This document shows, in pieces, positions 26,941 through 36,391 of a DNA stretch of 64,000 nt (position 1 is its first letter; every line of letters starts with the position of its first letter). A model generated the notes under the pieces. That model was not told the origin of the DNA. It did not search any database and worked only from the letters and a program-made list of their open reading frames with translations. This stretch comes from JAXGYV01 sp040772045. Its GTDB lineage: Bacteria; Actinomycetota; Thermoleophilia; UBA2241. Location: contig JAXGYV010000007.1 of assembly GCA_040772045.1 (NCBI GenBank), positions 1 through 64,000 of the forward strand, read 5' to 3'. A program made the translations under genes and the position numbers.

Positions 26941-28203
26941 GTGAACGAACCCACCGCATTCGCACGTCTCGGCCTCAGCGAACCCCTGCTCGAGGGGATC
27001 TCGGCCATGGGTTTCGTGCACCCCACCGCGATCCAAGAGCAGACCATCCCGCTCGTCCTGCAGAGCCGCGACGTCGTCGGCACCTCACAGACCGGCTCGG
27101 GCAAAACAGCGGCCTTCGTGCTGCCCATCCTGCAGGTGCTGCAGCCGGGGTCGGGCATTCGCGCGCTCATCGTCACACCAACGCGCGAGCTCGCCCGACA
27201 GATCGAGGAGATGGCGCTCCCGCTCGCCGAGCGCAGGGGCTTCCGTGTGCTCGCCGTCTACGGCGGCGTGCGGATCGACGGGCAGATCAAACGCCTGCGC
27301 AAGGGCGTCGATCTCCTGGTCGCCACGCCCGGCCGTCTCCTGGACCTCAAGCGCCGCGGCAACCTCGATCTCTCGTGCGTACGCTTCCTCGTCCTCGACG
27401 AAGCCGATCGTATGCTCGACATGGGCTTTTGGCCCGACGTACGGCGCATCGTGCAAGCGCTGCCTAGGGAGCGGCAGAACCTGCTCTTCTCGGCGACCAT
27501 GTCGCGCGGCGTGCTCTCCGCCATCCGGGATACTCTGCACAACCCCGTCTACGTGGAAGTCGGGGCGTCGCACACCCCAGTCGATACGGTCGAACAGGTG
27601 GTCCTTCCGGTCAACCAAGATCAGAAGACCAGCTTGCTCGTGCACTACCTCACACACCACGACCCCGCCCGCACACTCGTCTTCTGCCGCACCAAGATGC
27701 GCGCCGACAGGGTCACACACGCCCTGGAGAAGCAGAGCGTCAAGGTCGCCGCCATCCACTCCGACCGCGACCAGCGCGAACGGCAGAGGGCACTCGATGG
27801 CTTCCGCCGCGGCGAGTTCGACGTACTGGTAGCCACCGACATCGTCGCCCGCGGCATCGACGTGGAAGACATCAGCCACGTCATCAACTACGACGTGCCC
27901 GAGAGCCCAGACGATTACATCCACCGCATCGGCCGTACCGCACGCGCTGGGGCGCGGGGCACTGCCATCACGCTCCTCTCCGCGGAGGAGGGCTACCTTC
28001 TCAAGGACATCGAGCGCCAGGTAGACATGACGATCGAGCGGCGCGATTTAGAAGAGTTCGTCTACGAGGAGCGTCGCATTCCGCTCTCGAACGAACTGCC
28101 GCGCCGCCCGGGCAAACTCGTCTATCGCGGCGGTGCCCAACGCGCGGCCAAGTTCGGCATGCGCCATGTGAAGCCACGCAGCCGCCGCCGCTCCGCCGGC
28201 TGA
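26941..28203 (+). CDS. DEAD-box RNA helicase, RhlE-like (copy 1)
   Basis: This 420-residue helicase has the full set of motifs: Q motif (GFVHPTAIQEQTIPLVLQ), I (SQTGSGKTAAF), Ia (PTRELARQ), II (DEAD at about residue 155), III (SAT), V (ATDIVARGIDVE) and VI (HRIGRTARAGA). A short basic tail (PRSRRRSAG) probably binds RNA. RhlE-type enzymes remodel rRNA and mRNA structure, often in cold adaptation. The start is GTG at 26941. A paralogue lies 345 bases downstream on the same strand. Confidence 0.93.
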   Translation: MNEPTAFARLGLSEPLLEGISAMGFVHPTAIQEQTIPLVLQSRDVVGTSQTGSGKTAAFVLPILQVLQPGSGIRALIVTPTRELARQIEEMALPLAERRGFRVLAVYGGVRIDGQIKRLRKGVDLLVATPGRLLDLKRRGNLDLSCVRFLVLDEADRMLDMGFWPDVRRIVQALPRERQNLLFSATMSRGVLSAIRDTLHNPVYVEVGASHTPVDTVEQVVLPVNQDQKTSLLVHYLTHHDPARTLVFCRTKMRADRVTHALEKQSVKVAAIHSDRDQRERQRALDGFRRGEFDVLVATDIVARGIDVEDISHVINYDVPESPDDYIHRIGRTARAGARGTAITLLSAEEGYLLKDIERQVDMTIERRDLEEFVYEERRIPLSNELPRRPGKLVYRGGAQRAAKFGMRHVKPRSRRRSAG

Positions 28204-28548
28204 AGTACGTGATTCCCCAACCCCAGCGCTTTCCGGAGCCCGTTCGGCCCCACTTGCATCTGGTTCGCGCCACTGTTACGATACGGTTCGTAGTATTCGG
28301 AGCCGGTTTCGTTCCCCCAGCCGTTCTGCGCTCGGGTGTCTCCCTCCACTAGCTTTCAGAATCCTGTGTGTAACCGGACGGTGTTCTGACGAAAAAAGGA
28401 ACGGCGTCCGTACCCGATTTGCCGCCATCTCGGCGGTTCATGATTCGATGAACGCGACCCTCCACCCGGTGACTCGTTCGCACAGGTCTACCTGTCCGCG
28501 GTCCGAGCACCGCCGTCGGCGCGGCTCATCCCGAAAGAGAAGAGATTC
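28204..28548 (+). other. Long spacer or 5' leader between two helicase genes
   Basis: These 345 bases contain no credible reading frame. Small hairpins are visible (for example GCCGCC/GGCGG near 28422-28436 and TTCAT/ATGAA at 28437-28452), and a GAGAAGAG Shine-Dalgarno precedes the second helicase. Long structured leaders are common upstream of cold-induced helicase genes, which is inference here. Confidence 0.4.
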
Positions 28549-29910
28549 ATGAAGACACACCACAAACCGTCAACTCGTCGTGCTGCCGCACCCCAACCTC
28601 CGGGGTCGCGGAGGTCAAGCGACGTGGATGTGAGCGCTTTTGCTGCGCTCGGTTTGGGCCAAACCGTCCTGAGAGGCGTGGCGGCTCTGGGCTACGAGCA
28701 GCCGACGCCAGTCCAGGAGCAGGCCATTCCGCACGTCCTCGCCGGCGCCGACGTAGTCGCCTGCGCCCAGACGGGAACCGGCAAGACGGCAGCGTTCGTG
28801 CTGCCGGTACTCCAGCGCATGGAGCACAGCGCCCGACAGACGGCACCCGGCCGTGCCGGCTGTGCTCCCTCCGCGCTGGTAGTCACACCAACGCGTGAGC
28901 TGGCGGCGCAGATCGAAGACGTTGGTGCCGCCCTGGGCCGCCACACACGACACCGCGTGCTGGCCGTCTTCGGAGGTGTCTCCTACTCCTCGCAGACGCA
29001 GCGGGCACTGCGTGGTGTCGACCTGCTGGTGGCCACCCCGGGCCGGCTGCTGGACATGATGCGTCAGGGACACGCCAGCCTGACCGGCGTCCGCACACTC
29101 GTACTGGACGAGGCCGATCGTATGCTCGACATGGGCTTCTGGCCCGACGTGCGGCGCATCATCGCCGCCGTACCAGCCGAGCGTCAGAACCTGTTCTTCT
29201 CGGCCACCATGTCCAAAGACGTACTCTCGGTGATCGAAGACACGCTCACCGAACCCGTCTTCCTCGAGCTGGCCGCTAGCGCAACGCCGGTGGAGGACAT
29301 CGCCCAGTCGGTACTGCCAGTAGCCCGCGAGCAGAAACTCGATCTGCTCCTTGAGTACTTCCGGCGCCACAATCCCGCCTGCACCCTCGTATTCACACGA
29401 ACCAAGCACCGCGCCGACCGTCTGACCCGCACACTCAACCGTGCGGGCGTCGCCTGCGCGGCGATCCACGGCGATCGCTCGCAAGGACAACGGCAACGTG
29501 CGCTCGAGGCCTTCAAGCAGCGGAGCATCAAGGTACTGGTGGCCACCGACATCGTCGCCCGCGGCATCGACATCAACGGCATTACGCACGTGGTGAACTA
29601 CGATATTCCTAATGCGCCAGAGGACTACGTCCATCGCATCGGCCGTACCGCGCGCGCTGGAGCCAGCGGTACAGCAGTCAGCTTCCTGACCGCGGATGAA
29701 GCCGGGCAGCTCGCGGCAATCGAGCGCCTCATCGGCAGCACGCTCGAACGACACGACCTGCCGGGGTTCGACTACGCCGCGCGGCTTATCCCGCCGGCCC
29801 CGTCGGCGTCGCAGCCCGCGGCGAAGCGGCGGCGATCCTGGAACGGCGGTACCCGACGTGCGGCCGGTCAAGGCAGGCAACAGCGCGCTGCCGCCCAGAT
29901 ACAGTCCTAG
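28549..29910 (+). CDS. DEAD-box RNA helicase, RhlE-like (copy 2)
   Basis: This 453-residue helicase is a paralogue of the preceding one, with Q motif (GYEQPTPVQEQAIPHVLA), I (AQTGTGKTAAF), Ia (PTRELAAQ), II (DEAD), III (SAT), V (ATDIVARGIDING) and VI (HRIGRTARAGA). It has about 30 extra basic N-terminal residues and a basic, Ala/Gln-rich C-terminal tail, both likely RNA-binding. The two genes look like a tandem duplication with diverged tails. Confidence 0.93.
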   Translation: MKTHHKPSTRRAAAPQPPGSRRSSDVDVSAFAALGLGQTVLRGVAALGYEQPTPVQEQAIPHVLAGADVVACAQTGTGKTAAFVLPVLQRMEHSARQTAPGRAGCAPSALVVTPTRELAAQIEDVGAALGRHTRHRVLAVFGGVSYSSQTQRALRGVDLLVATPGRLLDMMRQGHASLTGVRTLVLDEADRMLDMGFWPDVRRIIAAVPAERQNLFFSATMSKDVLSVIEDTLTEPVFLELAASATPVEDIAQSVLPVAREQKLDLLLEYFRRHNPACTLVFTRTKHRADRLTRTLNRAGVACAAIHGDRSQGQRQRALEAFKQRSIKVLVATDIVARGIDINGITHVVNYDIPNAPEDYVHRIGRTARAGASGTAVSFLTADEAGQLAAIERLIGSTLERHDLPGFDYAARLIPPAPSASQPAAKRRRSWNGGTRRAAGQGRQQRAAAQIQS

Positions 29911-29952
29911 ACCCGTCGGGGGAGTAACGCGGCGCCGAGCGCGCGGCGGCCG

Positions 29953-31908
29953 TCAGCCGCCCACCGCGCCGGCGCGCTTGGCCGCTTTCTTGCGCGCCTC
30001 GGCGCTCAGGATCGCCTTGCGCAGCCGCACCGACTTCGGCGTAACCTCGACCAGCTCGTCGTCGGCGATCCACTCGAGCGCCTCCTCCAGCGTCACGCCG
30101 CGCGGTACCTTGAGGCCGGCATCGATCTCTTTCGTGGAGGAGCGGTAGTTGCCCATCTGCTTCTTCTTGGTGGGGTTGCACAGCATGTCTTCCCCGCGGC
30201 TGTTCTCGCCCACGATCATGCCTTCGTAGACGGGGTCCATAGGCTTGACGAAGAGGACGGCTCGCTGCTGCAGATTCTCGAGCGAGTGGCTGGCTGCCTC
30301 TCCGCTCGCCTGGCTGACGAGCGAGCCGCGACTGCGCCCAGGCACCTCCCCACGCCATGCCTGGTAGCCGGTGAAGCGCGACGACATCACGCCGAGACCA
30401 CGCGTCTCGGTCAGGAAGTCGCCGCGATAGCCGATGAGACCGCGGGTGGGCACGGAGAGCTCCAGCCGTACCAGGCCTTCGCCGTTGTTGCGCATGCTCG
30501 TGAGCTCGCCCTTGCGCAGGCTGAGCTCTCGAATCACGGCTCCCTGGAACTCCTCCGGCACGTCGATCACAACCTGCTCGATGGGCTCCAGGAGACACCC
30601 GCGCGCATCGTGCTGCGTAATCACCTCGGGACGCGACACACAGAACTCCATGCCCTCGCGCCGCATCTCCTCGATGAGGATGGCCAGGTGGAGCTCGCCA
30701 CGGCCGGAGACTTTGACGCCGTCCGGCCGCCCCAGGTCCTCGACGCGCAGCGCGACGTTCACGCGCAGCTCACGCTCCAGCCTGTCCTTGATTTGGCGCA
30801 GTGTCACCGCGCGGCCATCCTGACCGGCGAACGGGCCGTTGTTGACCAGGAAGAACATGCTGACCGTGGGCTCCTCGATCTCCAGCGGCGGCAGCGCCGG
30901 CGCGCTGAGACTGGGGTGGGCGAACGTGTCGCCGATAGCGATGTCGGAGGGGCCGGCGAGCCACACGATGTCGCCGGCCGATACCTCTTCCACCGCGTGC
31001 CGCTCGAGGCCGCGCGTGACCCAGAGGTACGCCGAGCGCGCTACCTCCTCGCCAACGACGTGCCAGCCCGCATCCTTCTCGGCACCACGCCAGGCAGCAC
31101 TCACGCGACGCAGCTCGTCGCCCACGCGATGGGCGCCCTGCAGCACGCGGCCACAGCCGATGCGGCCGATGTAGTCGCTCCAGGCGAGCGTGCTGACCTG
31201 CATGAGAAATGGCGCCGCGCGGTCCACGGCCGGCGGCGGCACGCGCTCGACGATCGTTCGGAAGAGATCGGTCATGCCGGCCGCCTGGAGCTCGGCGCGC
31301 ACGGTGTCGGAGATGCCGACCGAGCCATCGCGCAGGTGCTCCTCACGCTCGAGCTCCTCGCGACGGTACTCGTCGAGATCGGTGACCAGCCAGCCCTCCA
31401 GGCCCGAGCCGTAGAGGACGGGGAAATCGAGCTGGCTGTCGTCGGCGCCAAGCTCCACGAACAGATCGAAGGTGGCGTTGAGGGCGCTGGAGGGATCGGC
31501 GTTCGGCCGATCGGCCTTGTTGACCACTACGATCGGCCGGAGGCCCAAACGCAGCGCCCGCATGAGCACGTACCGCGTCTGCGGCATGGGCCCTTCGTTG
31601 GCGTCTACCAGCAGGAGCACGCTGTCGACCATGCTCAGGACACGCTCCACCTCTCCGCTGAAGTCGGCGTGCCCCGGGGTATCGATGATGTTGATGAGGT
31701 AACCCCGCCACTCCACCGTACAGTGCTTGGAACGAATGGTGATGCCACGTTCGCGCTCCAGCTCGAAGCTGTCCATGACCCGCTCCTCCACGCGCGCGTT
31801 CTCGCGGAACACGTGAGCGGCGCGGAACACCGCGTCGATCAGCGTGGTCTTGCCATGGTCGATGTGGGCGATGATCGCCAAATTGCGGATGCGCTCTGCG
31901 GACGTCAC
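29953..31908 (-). CDS. typA: Ribosome-associated GTPase TypA/BipA
   Basis: This protein of about 651 residues is a translational GTPase: G1 AHIDHGKTTLID, switch ERERGITI, G3 DTPGHADFSGEVERVLSMVD and G4 VNKADRP, then EF-G-like domains III and V and the BipA-specific C-terminal domain. BipA binds the ribosome at the EF-G site and supports 50S assembly and low-temperature growth. The start is taken as GTG at 31908, which puts AERIRNLAIIAHID at the expected position; TTG at 31920 is possible. It is divergent from the P-type ATPase gene. Confidence 0.94.
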   Translation of the reverse strand: MTSAERIRNLAIIAHIDHGKTTLIDAVFRAAHVFRENARVEERVMDSFELERERGITIRSKHCTVEWRGYLINIIDTPGHADFSGEVERVLSMVDSVLLLVDANEGPMPQTRYVLMRALRLGLRPIVVVNKADRPNADPSSALNATFDLFVELGADDSQLDFPVLYGSGLEGWLVTDLDEYRREELEREEHLRDGSVGISDTVRAELQAAGMTDLFRTIVERVPPPAVDRAAPFLMQVSTLAWSDYIGRIGCGRVLQGAHRVGDELRRVSAAWRGAEKDAGWHVVGEEVARSAYLWVTRGLERHAVEEVSAGDIVWLAGPSDIAIGDTFAHPSLSAPALPPLEIEEPTVSMFFLVNNGPFAGQDGRAVTLRQIKDRLERELRVNVALRVEDLGRPDGVKVSGRGELHLAILIEEMRREGMEFCVSRPEVITQHDARGCLLEPIEQVVIDVPEEFQGAVIRELSLRKGELTSMRNNGEGLVRLELSVPTRGLIGYRGDFLTETRGLGVMSSRFTGYQAWRGEVPGRSRGSLVSQASGEAASHSLENLQQRAVLFVKPMDPVYEGMIVGENSRGEDMLCNPTKKKQMGNYRSSTKEIDAGLKVPRGVTLEEALEWIADDELVEVTPKSVRLRKAILSAEARKKAAKRAGAVGG

Positions 31909-31979
31909 GCGAACAACCAAACCTCTCGGCGAGGGGGATAGGCGGCCCGCGCGACGACGCGCGCGGGGAGATTGGTTGA

Positions 31980-32060
31980 GTGTACACGCCGACGAGCCGC
32001 TCGGCACCCGGAGATTCAGTGCGCCCTCAGCTTGCAGCCTCCGCCCGCGAGGTGTACACC
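31980..32060. promoter_or_regulatory. Pair of GTGTACAC palindromes in a divergent promoter region
   Basis: GTGTACAC occurs at 31980-31987 and again, extended to GGTGTACACC, at 32051-32060, in the 234-base gap between divergent typA and the cation ATPase gene. Two copies 72 bases apart suggest a binding site for a shared regulator. A third copy is at 58490-58497 upstream of a small gene. Confidence 0.35.
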
Positions 32061-32142
32061 TTCCCGGACTTCGCGCGGGCCCAGGTGAGACGGCACACCT
32101 GAGGTCACGCGACAGACGGTTCCTCTCGATAGGAGACAGACG

Positions 32143-34971
32143 CTGAACATCTGGGAAGCGGGTGAGGCCGAGGTCTACGCCCAGCTAGAGACCTCTCCGA
32201 GGGGCCTTACCTCGCAGGAGGCCGCGACCAGGCTCAGAGAGCATGGACCCAACCTGCTGCCGGCAAAGGCCGGCCGACCCATCATCTCCCGCTTCGTAGC
32301 CCAATTCACCAGCCTCTTCGCCATCATGCTCGAGGCGGCAGCCGTGCTGGTGTTCATCGCCGCCATGCTCTCAACAGGGACCGGGCGACAGGACAACAGC
32401 AATGTCACGGTCGCGATCCTCGGCGTCGTGCTGCTCAACGCCACCATCGGTTTCTTCCAAGAGTACCGGGCCGAGAAGGCGACCGAGGCGCTGCAGAAGC
32501 TCGTGCCACAGAGTGCGCGCGTGGTACGTGACGGAGAGGTGGTGGCGATCGCCGCCTCAGAGCTAGTGCCCGGGGACGTCATGGTCGTCGAGGAAGGCGA
32601 CAGCATCAGCGCCGACGCGCGGCTCATCCGCCAGTACGAGATGGCCACTAACAACATCGCCCTCACGGGCGAATCAGACGCGGTGCGCAAGACGGCCGAC
32701 CCGATTCTGGTAGAGGAACTGGCGACCATCAACATGCCCAACCTGATATTCATGGGCACCAGCGTCGCCGCCGGTACTGGCCGAGCGGTCGTCTTCAACA
32801 CGGGCCTGGATACCGAGTTCGGCCGTATCTTCTCGCTCACCGCCGGAGTCCCCGAAGAGAAATCGCCGCTGATGCGAGAGATCGATACCATGGCACGCAC
32901 GGTGTCGATCATCGCGTTCGCCTGCGGCATCCTGCTGTTCTTCATGGGCCGGTTCCTCGGCCTCGAGTGGGTGGGGGCACTGCTCTTCGCCTTGGGCGTC
33001 ATGGTAGCCCTCGTGCCAGAGGGTCTTCCCGCCACTCTCTCCGTGGCTCTGGCCCTGGGCGTCCAGCGTATGGCCAAGGTCCAAGCGCTCATCAAGAAGC
33101 TCGCCGGCGTGGAGACCTTGGGCTCCACCAACGTCATCTGCACAGACAAGACCGGGACCCTCACCAAGGCCGAGATGACCGTGAAGACGATCTTCTGCGG
33201 CGAGCAGGAAGTGGAGGTCACCGGGGTGGGCTATCGGCCCACCGGCGAGTTCCTGGTCGGCGATACGACCCTGTCCCGAGGAGAAGCACGGCGGCGGTTG
33301 GAGCCGATCATGCGGGCGATGACGTTCTGCAACAACGCCAAAATAGTGCCGCCCGACGGCGATAAAGGCTGGCGAGTCATCGGCGACCCCACGGAAGGCT
33401 GCCTGTTGATCGCCGCCCAGAAGGCAGGGTTCAACCTCCAGCAGGAGCTCATCGAACGGCCGAAGATCTACGAGTTGCCGTTCGAGTCCGTGCGCAAGCG
33501 CATGTCCGTAGTCCACGTTGATGGCGAAGGGCAACGCGCTTACGTGAAGGGCGCGCCATCCGAGACCATCCCGGCCTGCACGCACGTGCGTGTTGGCGAC
33601 CAGATCGTGCTCCTGAGCGAAGACCAGCGCGCCCGGATCCTCGCCCAAAACGACGCGATGTCACGGCAGGCCTTGCGCGTGCTCGCCGTGGCCGAACGCT
33701 CGCTGCCTGCCAATCTCGTGGACTATACCCCAGCCTCCGTGGAGGCCGACCTCACGTTCCTGGGTCTGGTCGGCATGATCGATCCCCCACGCCCTGAGGT
33801 CAGCGAGGCTGTCGACCAAGCCCTGATGGCCGGTATCCGCATCATCATGGTGACCGGCGACTACGGCCTCACCGCCGAAGCCATCGCCCGTCGCATTGGC
33901 ATTGTTCGCGGCGACAAGACGGTCCGCGTGATCACCGGTGTCGAGCTGGAGGAAATGGCCGAAGATGATCTGAAGAAGGAACTCGGCAAGACGCAGGACG
34001 TGATCTTCGCCAGAGTGGCGCCAGAACACAAAATGCGCGTTGTCTCCGCGCTCAAGGCCATGCACCAGATCGTGGCCGTCACCGGCGACGGCGTGAACGA
34101 CGCACCGGCGCTAAAGAAGGCGGACATCGGCATCGCCATGGGCCGTACCGGCACCGATGTATCACGTGAGGCGGCGACGATGGTCTTGCTCGACGACAGT
34201 TTCGCCAGCATCGTCAAAGCGGTGGAGCAAGGGCGCGGCGTCTATGCGAACGTCAAGAAGATGGTGACCTACGTGTTTTCGCACAACTTCGCCGAGCTGT
34301 TCCCCTTCGTGTTCGCCACCTTAGCGGGGGTCAACCTCGTGCCATTGGGGGCGCTGCAGGTCCTGGCCATCGACCTGGGTTCGGACGTTCTCCCCGGTCT
34401 CGCGCTCGGCGTCGAGCATCCAGAGGCCGACGTCATGCAGCGGCCGCCGCGGCCGCGCAAGGAGCGCCTGATGAGCGGGGCGACGCTGCTCCGCGTCGCC
34501 TACATCGGGGTCATCCAGTCGCTCTTCGCGGTGGCGGGTTTCCTGTACGTGCTCCTCTCCCACGGCTGGCACTGGGGCGATGCCAGCTGGATGGATCCTT
34601 CTAGCCCCCATACCATGATCTACCGGGAGGCACTGACCATGACGCAGGCGGCGATCGTCGCCGGGCAGTTTGCCAACGGGTTCGGTTGCCGTACGGAGCG
34701 TGAGTCGTTGTTCGCTGTCGGGATCTTCAAGAACAGATGGCTGCTCGGCGGCGCCGTTATGGGCCTGCTCATCATGGTCGCTATCTCCTACGTGCCCTTC
34801 CTGCAGAGCATCTTCAAGACGGCTCCACTGACGCTCGCCGACTGGGGTTTCCTCACCTTCGCCGGCGTCACCTTGTTCTTCGCCGAGGAAGGGAGAAAAT
34901 GGATCGCGCGGAGACGCGCGGCGCGTGTCTCCGCCGCCCCCGTGTTCGTGGATGGCCCCGCAGGAGGTTGA
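32143..34971 (+). CDS. P2-type cation-transporting ATPase, CTG start
   Basis: This P-type ATPase of 942 residues has the N-terminal cation-ATPase domain (NIWEAGEAEVYAQLETSPRG, LREHGPNLLPAK), a TGES-type actuator loop (LTGES), M4 VPEGLPATLSVALALG, phosphorylation site CTDKTGTLT, nucleotide domain, hinge ATGDGVNDAPALKKAD and C-terminal helices with LAIDLGSDVLPGLALGVEHP. The last motif resembles Na+,K+/H+,K+-ATPase-like pumps, so a Ca2+ or monovalent cation role is open. No ATG, GTG or TTG lies between an in-frame stop at 32086 and the conserved N-terminus. CTG at 32143, 7 bases after AGGAG, is the only plausible start. A later ATG at 32326 would delete the N-terminal domain. A TrkA-type gene follows 4 bases after its stop. 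Confidence 0.9.
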   Translation: MNIWEAGEAEVYAQLETSPRGLTSQEAATRLREHGPNLLPAKAGRPIISRFVAQFTSLFAIMLEAAAVLVFIAAMLSTGTGRQDNSNVTVAILGVVLLNATIGFFQEYRAEKATEALQKLVPQSARVVRDGEVVAIAASELVPGDVMVVEEGDSISADARLIRQYEMATNNIALTGESDAVRKTADPILVEELATINMPNLIFMGTSVAAGTGRAVVFNTGLDTEFGRIFSLTAGVPEEKSPLMREIDTMARTVSIIAFACGILLFFMGRFLGLEWVGALLFALGVMVALVPEGLPATLSVALALGVQRMAKVQALIKKLAGVETLGSTNVICTDKTGTLTKAEMTVKTIFCGEQEVEVTGVGYRPTGEFLVGDTTLSRGEARRRLEPIMRAMTFCNNAKIVPPDGDKGWRVIGDPTEGCLLIAAQKAGFNLQQELIERPKIYELPFESVRKRMSVVHVDGEGQRAYVKGAPSETIPACTHVRVGDQIVLLSEDQRARILAQNDAMSRQALRVLAVAERSLPANLVDYTPASVEADLTFLGLVGMIDPPRPEVSEAVDQALMAGIRIIMVTGDYGLTAEAIARRIGIVRGDKTVRVITGVELEEMAEDDLKKELGKTQDVIFARVAPEHKMRVVSALKAMHQIVAVTGDGVNDAPALKKADIGIAMGRTGTDVSREAATMVLLDDSFASIVKAVEQGRGVYANVKKMVTYVFSHNFAELFPFVFATLAGVNLVPLGALQVLAIDLGSDVLPGLALGVEHPEADVMQRPPRPRKERLMSGATLLRVAYIGVIQSLFAVAGFLYVLLSHGWHWGDASWMDPSSPHTMIYREALTMTQAAIVAGQFANGFGCRTERESLFAVGIFKNRWLLGGAVMGLLIMVAISYVPFLQSIFKTAPLTLADWGFLTFAGVTLFFAEEGRKWIARRRAARVSAAPVFVDGPAGG

Positions 34972-34975
34972 GGGT

Positions 34976-35629
34976 ATGTACGTGATCATCGTTGGATGCG
35001 GCCGCGTTGGGGCATCCACGGCCGCCGCCCTCGCGCGCGAGGGCCATAGGGTAACCATCATCGACAAAGATGAGCGAGCGTTCCGCCTGCTCCCCAGGGG
35101 CTTCTCGGGGGAGACGTTGCTCGGCTATGCGTTCGACCGCCAGACACTGGAGGACGCCCGCATCGCCGAGGCCGATGCGCTGGTCGCCGTCACCCCGGGC
35201 GACAACACCAACATCGTTACTGCCCGAGTGGCAAAGGACGTGTACCGTGTGCCGGACGTCGTGAGCCGCATCTACGACCCTCAACGCGCGGACATCTACC
35301 GGCGCTATGGGATCCAGACCTTCGCGCCCACTGCGTGGAGCGCGGGCAAGATCATCGAGTTTCTCGTGAGCCCACAGGTGGCACGGGAACACTCGTTCGG
35401 GAACGGTGAGGTTCAGCTCGTCGCCGCCTGGACCCCTCAGCACCTGATCGGGAAGAAGGTGGCTGATCTGAACGTACCGGGTGAGATCCAGGTCGCGCTG
35501 CTGGTGCGCATGGGGAAAGGCCTCGTCCCCGTATCCGGCACCACCTTCGAGCTCGACGATCAAATCCACGCCGCCGTACATCAAGACTCGGTAGGCAAGT
35601 TCCAGAAGATGATGGGGTGGAGACCATGA
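34976..35629 (+). CDS. TrkA-family potassium channel regulator (RCK), first copy
   Basis: This 217-residue protein has a Rossmann TrkA-N domain (YVIIVGCGRVGASTAAALAR, then TIIDKDERAFRLL) and a TrkA-C domain from about residue 140 (VPVSGTTFELDDQIHAAV). TrkA/KtrA proteins bind NAD(H) or ATP and gate Trk/Ktr potassium transporters. Here no TrkH/KtrB gene is adjacent. It starts 4 bases after the P-type ATPase stop and overlaps the next TrkA-type gene, so the three genes are one operon. Confidence 0.9.
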   Translation: MYVIIVGCGRVGASTAAALAREGHRVTIIDKDERAFRLLPRGFSGETLLGYAFDRQTLEDARIAEADALVAVTPGDNTNIVTARVAKDVYRVPDVVSRIYDPQRADIYRRYGIQTFAPTAWSAGKIIEFLVSPQVAREHSFGNGEVQLVAAWTPQHLIGKKVADLNVPGEIQVALLVRMGKGLVPVSGTTFELDDQIHAAVHQDSVGKFQKMMGWRP

Positions 35630-36333
35630 AAGTCATCGTCGTCGGCATGGGGAAGCTGGGCCGCCGCGTTGTGGCGTACGTGAGAGACAAGCACGACGTT
35701 CTGGCTATAGAGAGAGACCCCGCACGCGCGCAAGCCATCTCGGAAGAGATGCGGATCAACGTGCTCACGGGCGACGGCGACGAGCCGAGCGTGCTCCTCG
35801 AAGCCGGTGCCGATCACGCCGATGTGCTCGTCGCCGTCACCGGACACGACGAGGACAATCTCGTGGCGGCCCTGCTCGCCAAGCACGAGTTCAAGATCAA
35901 GAAGGTCATCGCGGCCTGCCGCAATCCGCGGAACCGCTGGCTGTTCAATCGCAGCTGGGGTGTCGACGTAGTCGTCGACTCGGCGCAAATCGTGGGGCGC
36001 CTCATCGAGGAAGAGGCCACGCTGGGTGATGTGGTTCCACTGCTCAAACTGCGCGGCGGCGAGTTCACGGTAACCGCGGTGCGCGTCTCCCAGGATTCGG
36101 AACTCGTCGGCAAACGGATCGTCGACCTCAGCCTCTCCGCCGGCTGCCAGGCAGCTGCGGTGCTGCGTGGCACCGAAGTGCTGCACGCTACCTCACTAGC
36201 CCAGCTCGAGCTGGACGACGAGCTCCTCCTCGTCCTCGAACAAGGAGCCGTGTGCTCCATCGAGACACTGCGGAGTGGCGCGAACAGAGACGTCGACGGC
36301 GAACGGCGCGATTCAGAGCGCGAGGGCTGCTGA
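35626..36333 (+). CDS. TrkA-family potassium channel regulator (RCK), second copy
   Basis: This 235-residue protein has a TrkA-N Rossmann domain (KVIVVGMGKLGRRVVAYVRD, then LAIERDPARAQAI) and a TrkA-C domain with VRVSQDSELVGKRIVDLSLS. It starts within the stop of the first copy (ATGA) and probably forms hetero-oligomers with it, as do paired TrkA/KtrA-like regulators elsewhere. The partner transporter is either encoded elsewhere or replaced by the pump upstream. Confidence 0.9.
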   Translation: MKVIVVGMGKLGRRVVAYVRDKHDVLAIERDPARAQAISEEMRINVLTGDGDEPSVLLEAGADHADVLVAVTGHDEDNLVAALLAKHEFKIKKVIAACRNPRNRWLFNRSWGVDVVVDSAQIVGRLIEEEATLGDVVPLLKLRGGEFTVTAVRVSQDSELVGKRIVDLSLSAGCQAAAVLRGTEVLHATSLAQLELDDELLLVLEQGAVCSIETLRSGANRDVDGERRDSEREGC

Positions 36334-36391
36334 GGAGTTTGGCGATGCGGTGGCAGTCAGCTCGACCCGCGGCGTCATCCACCCCACCCCG

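Noticed and set aside
28615..29880. A 421-codon minus-strand frame opposite the second helicase
   Set aside because: Antisense shadow; composition unlike a protein and no Shine-Dalgarno.
30286..31941. A 551-codon open frame opposite typA
   Set aside because: It is the antisense shadow of a well-supported GTPase gene with no motifs of its own.
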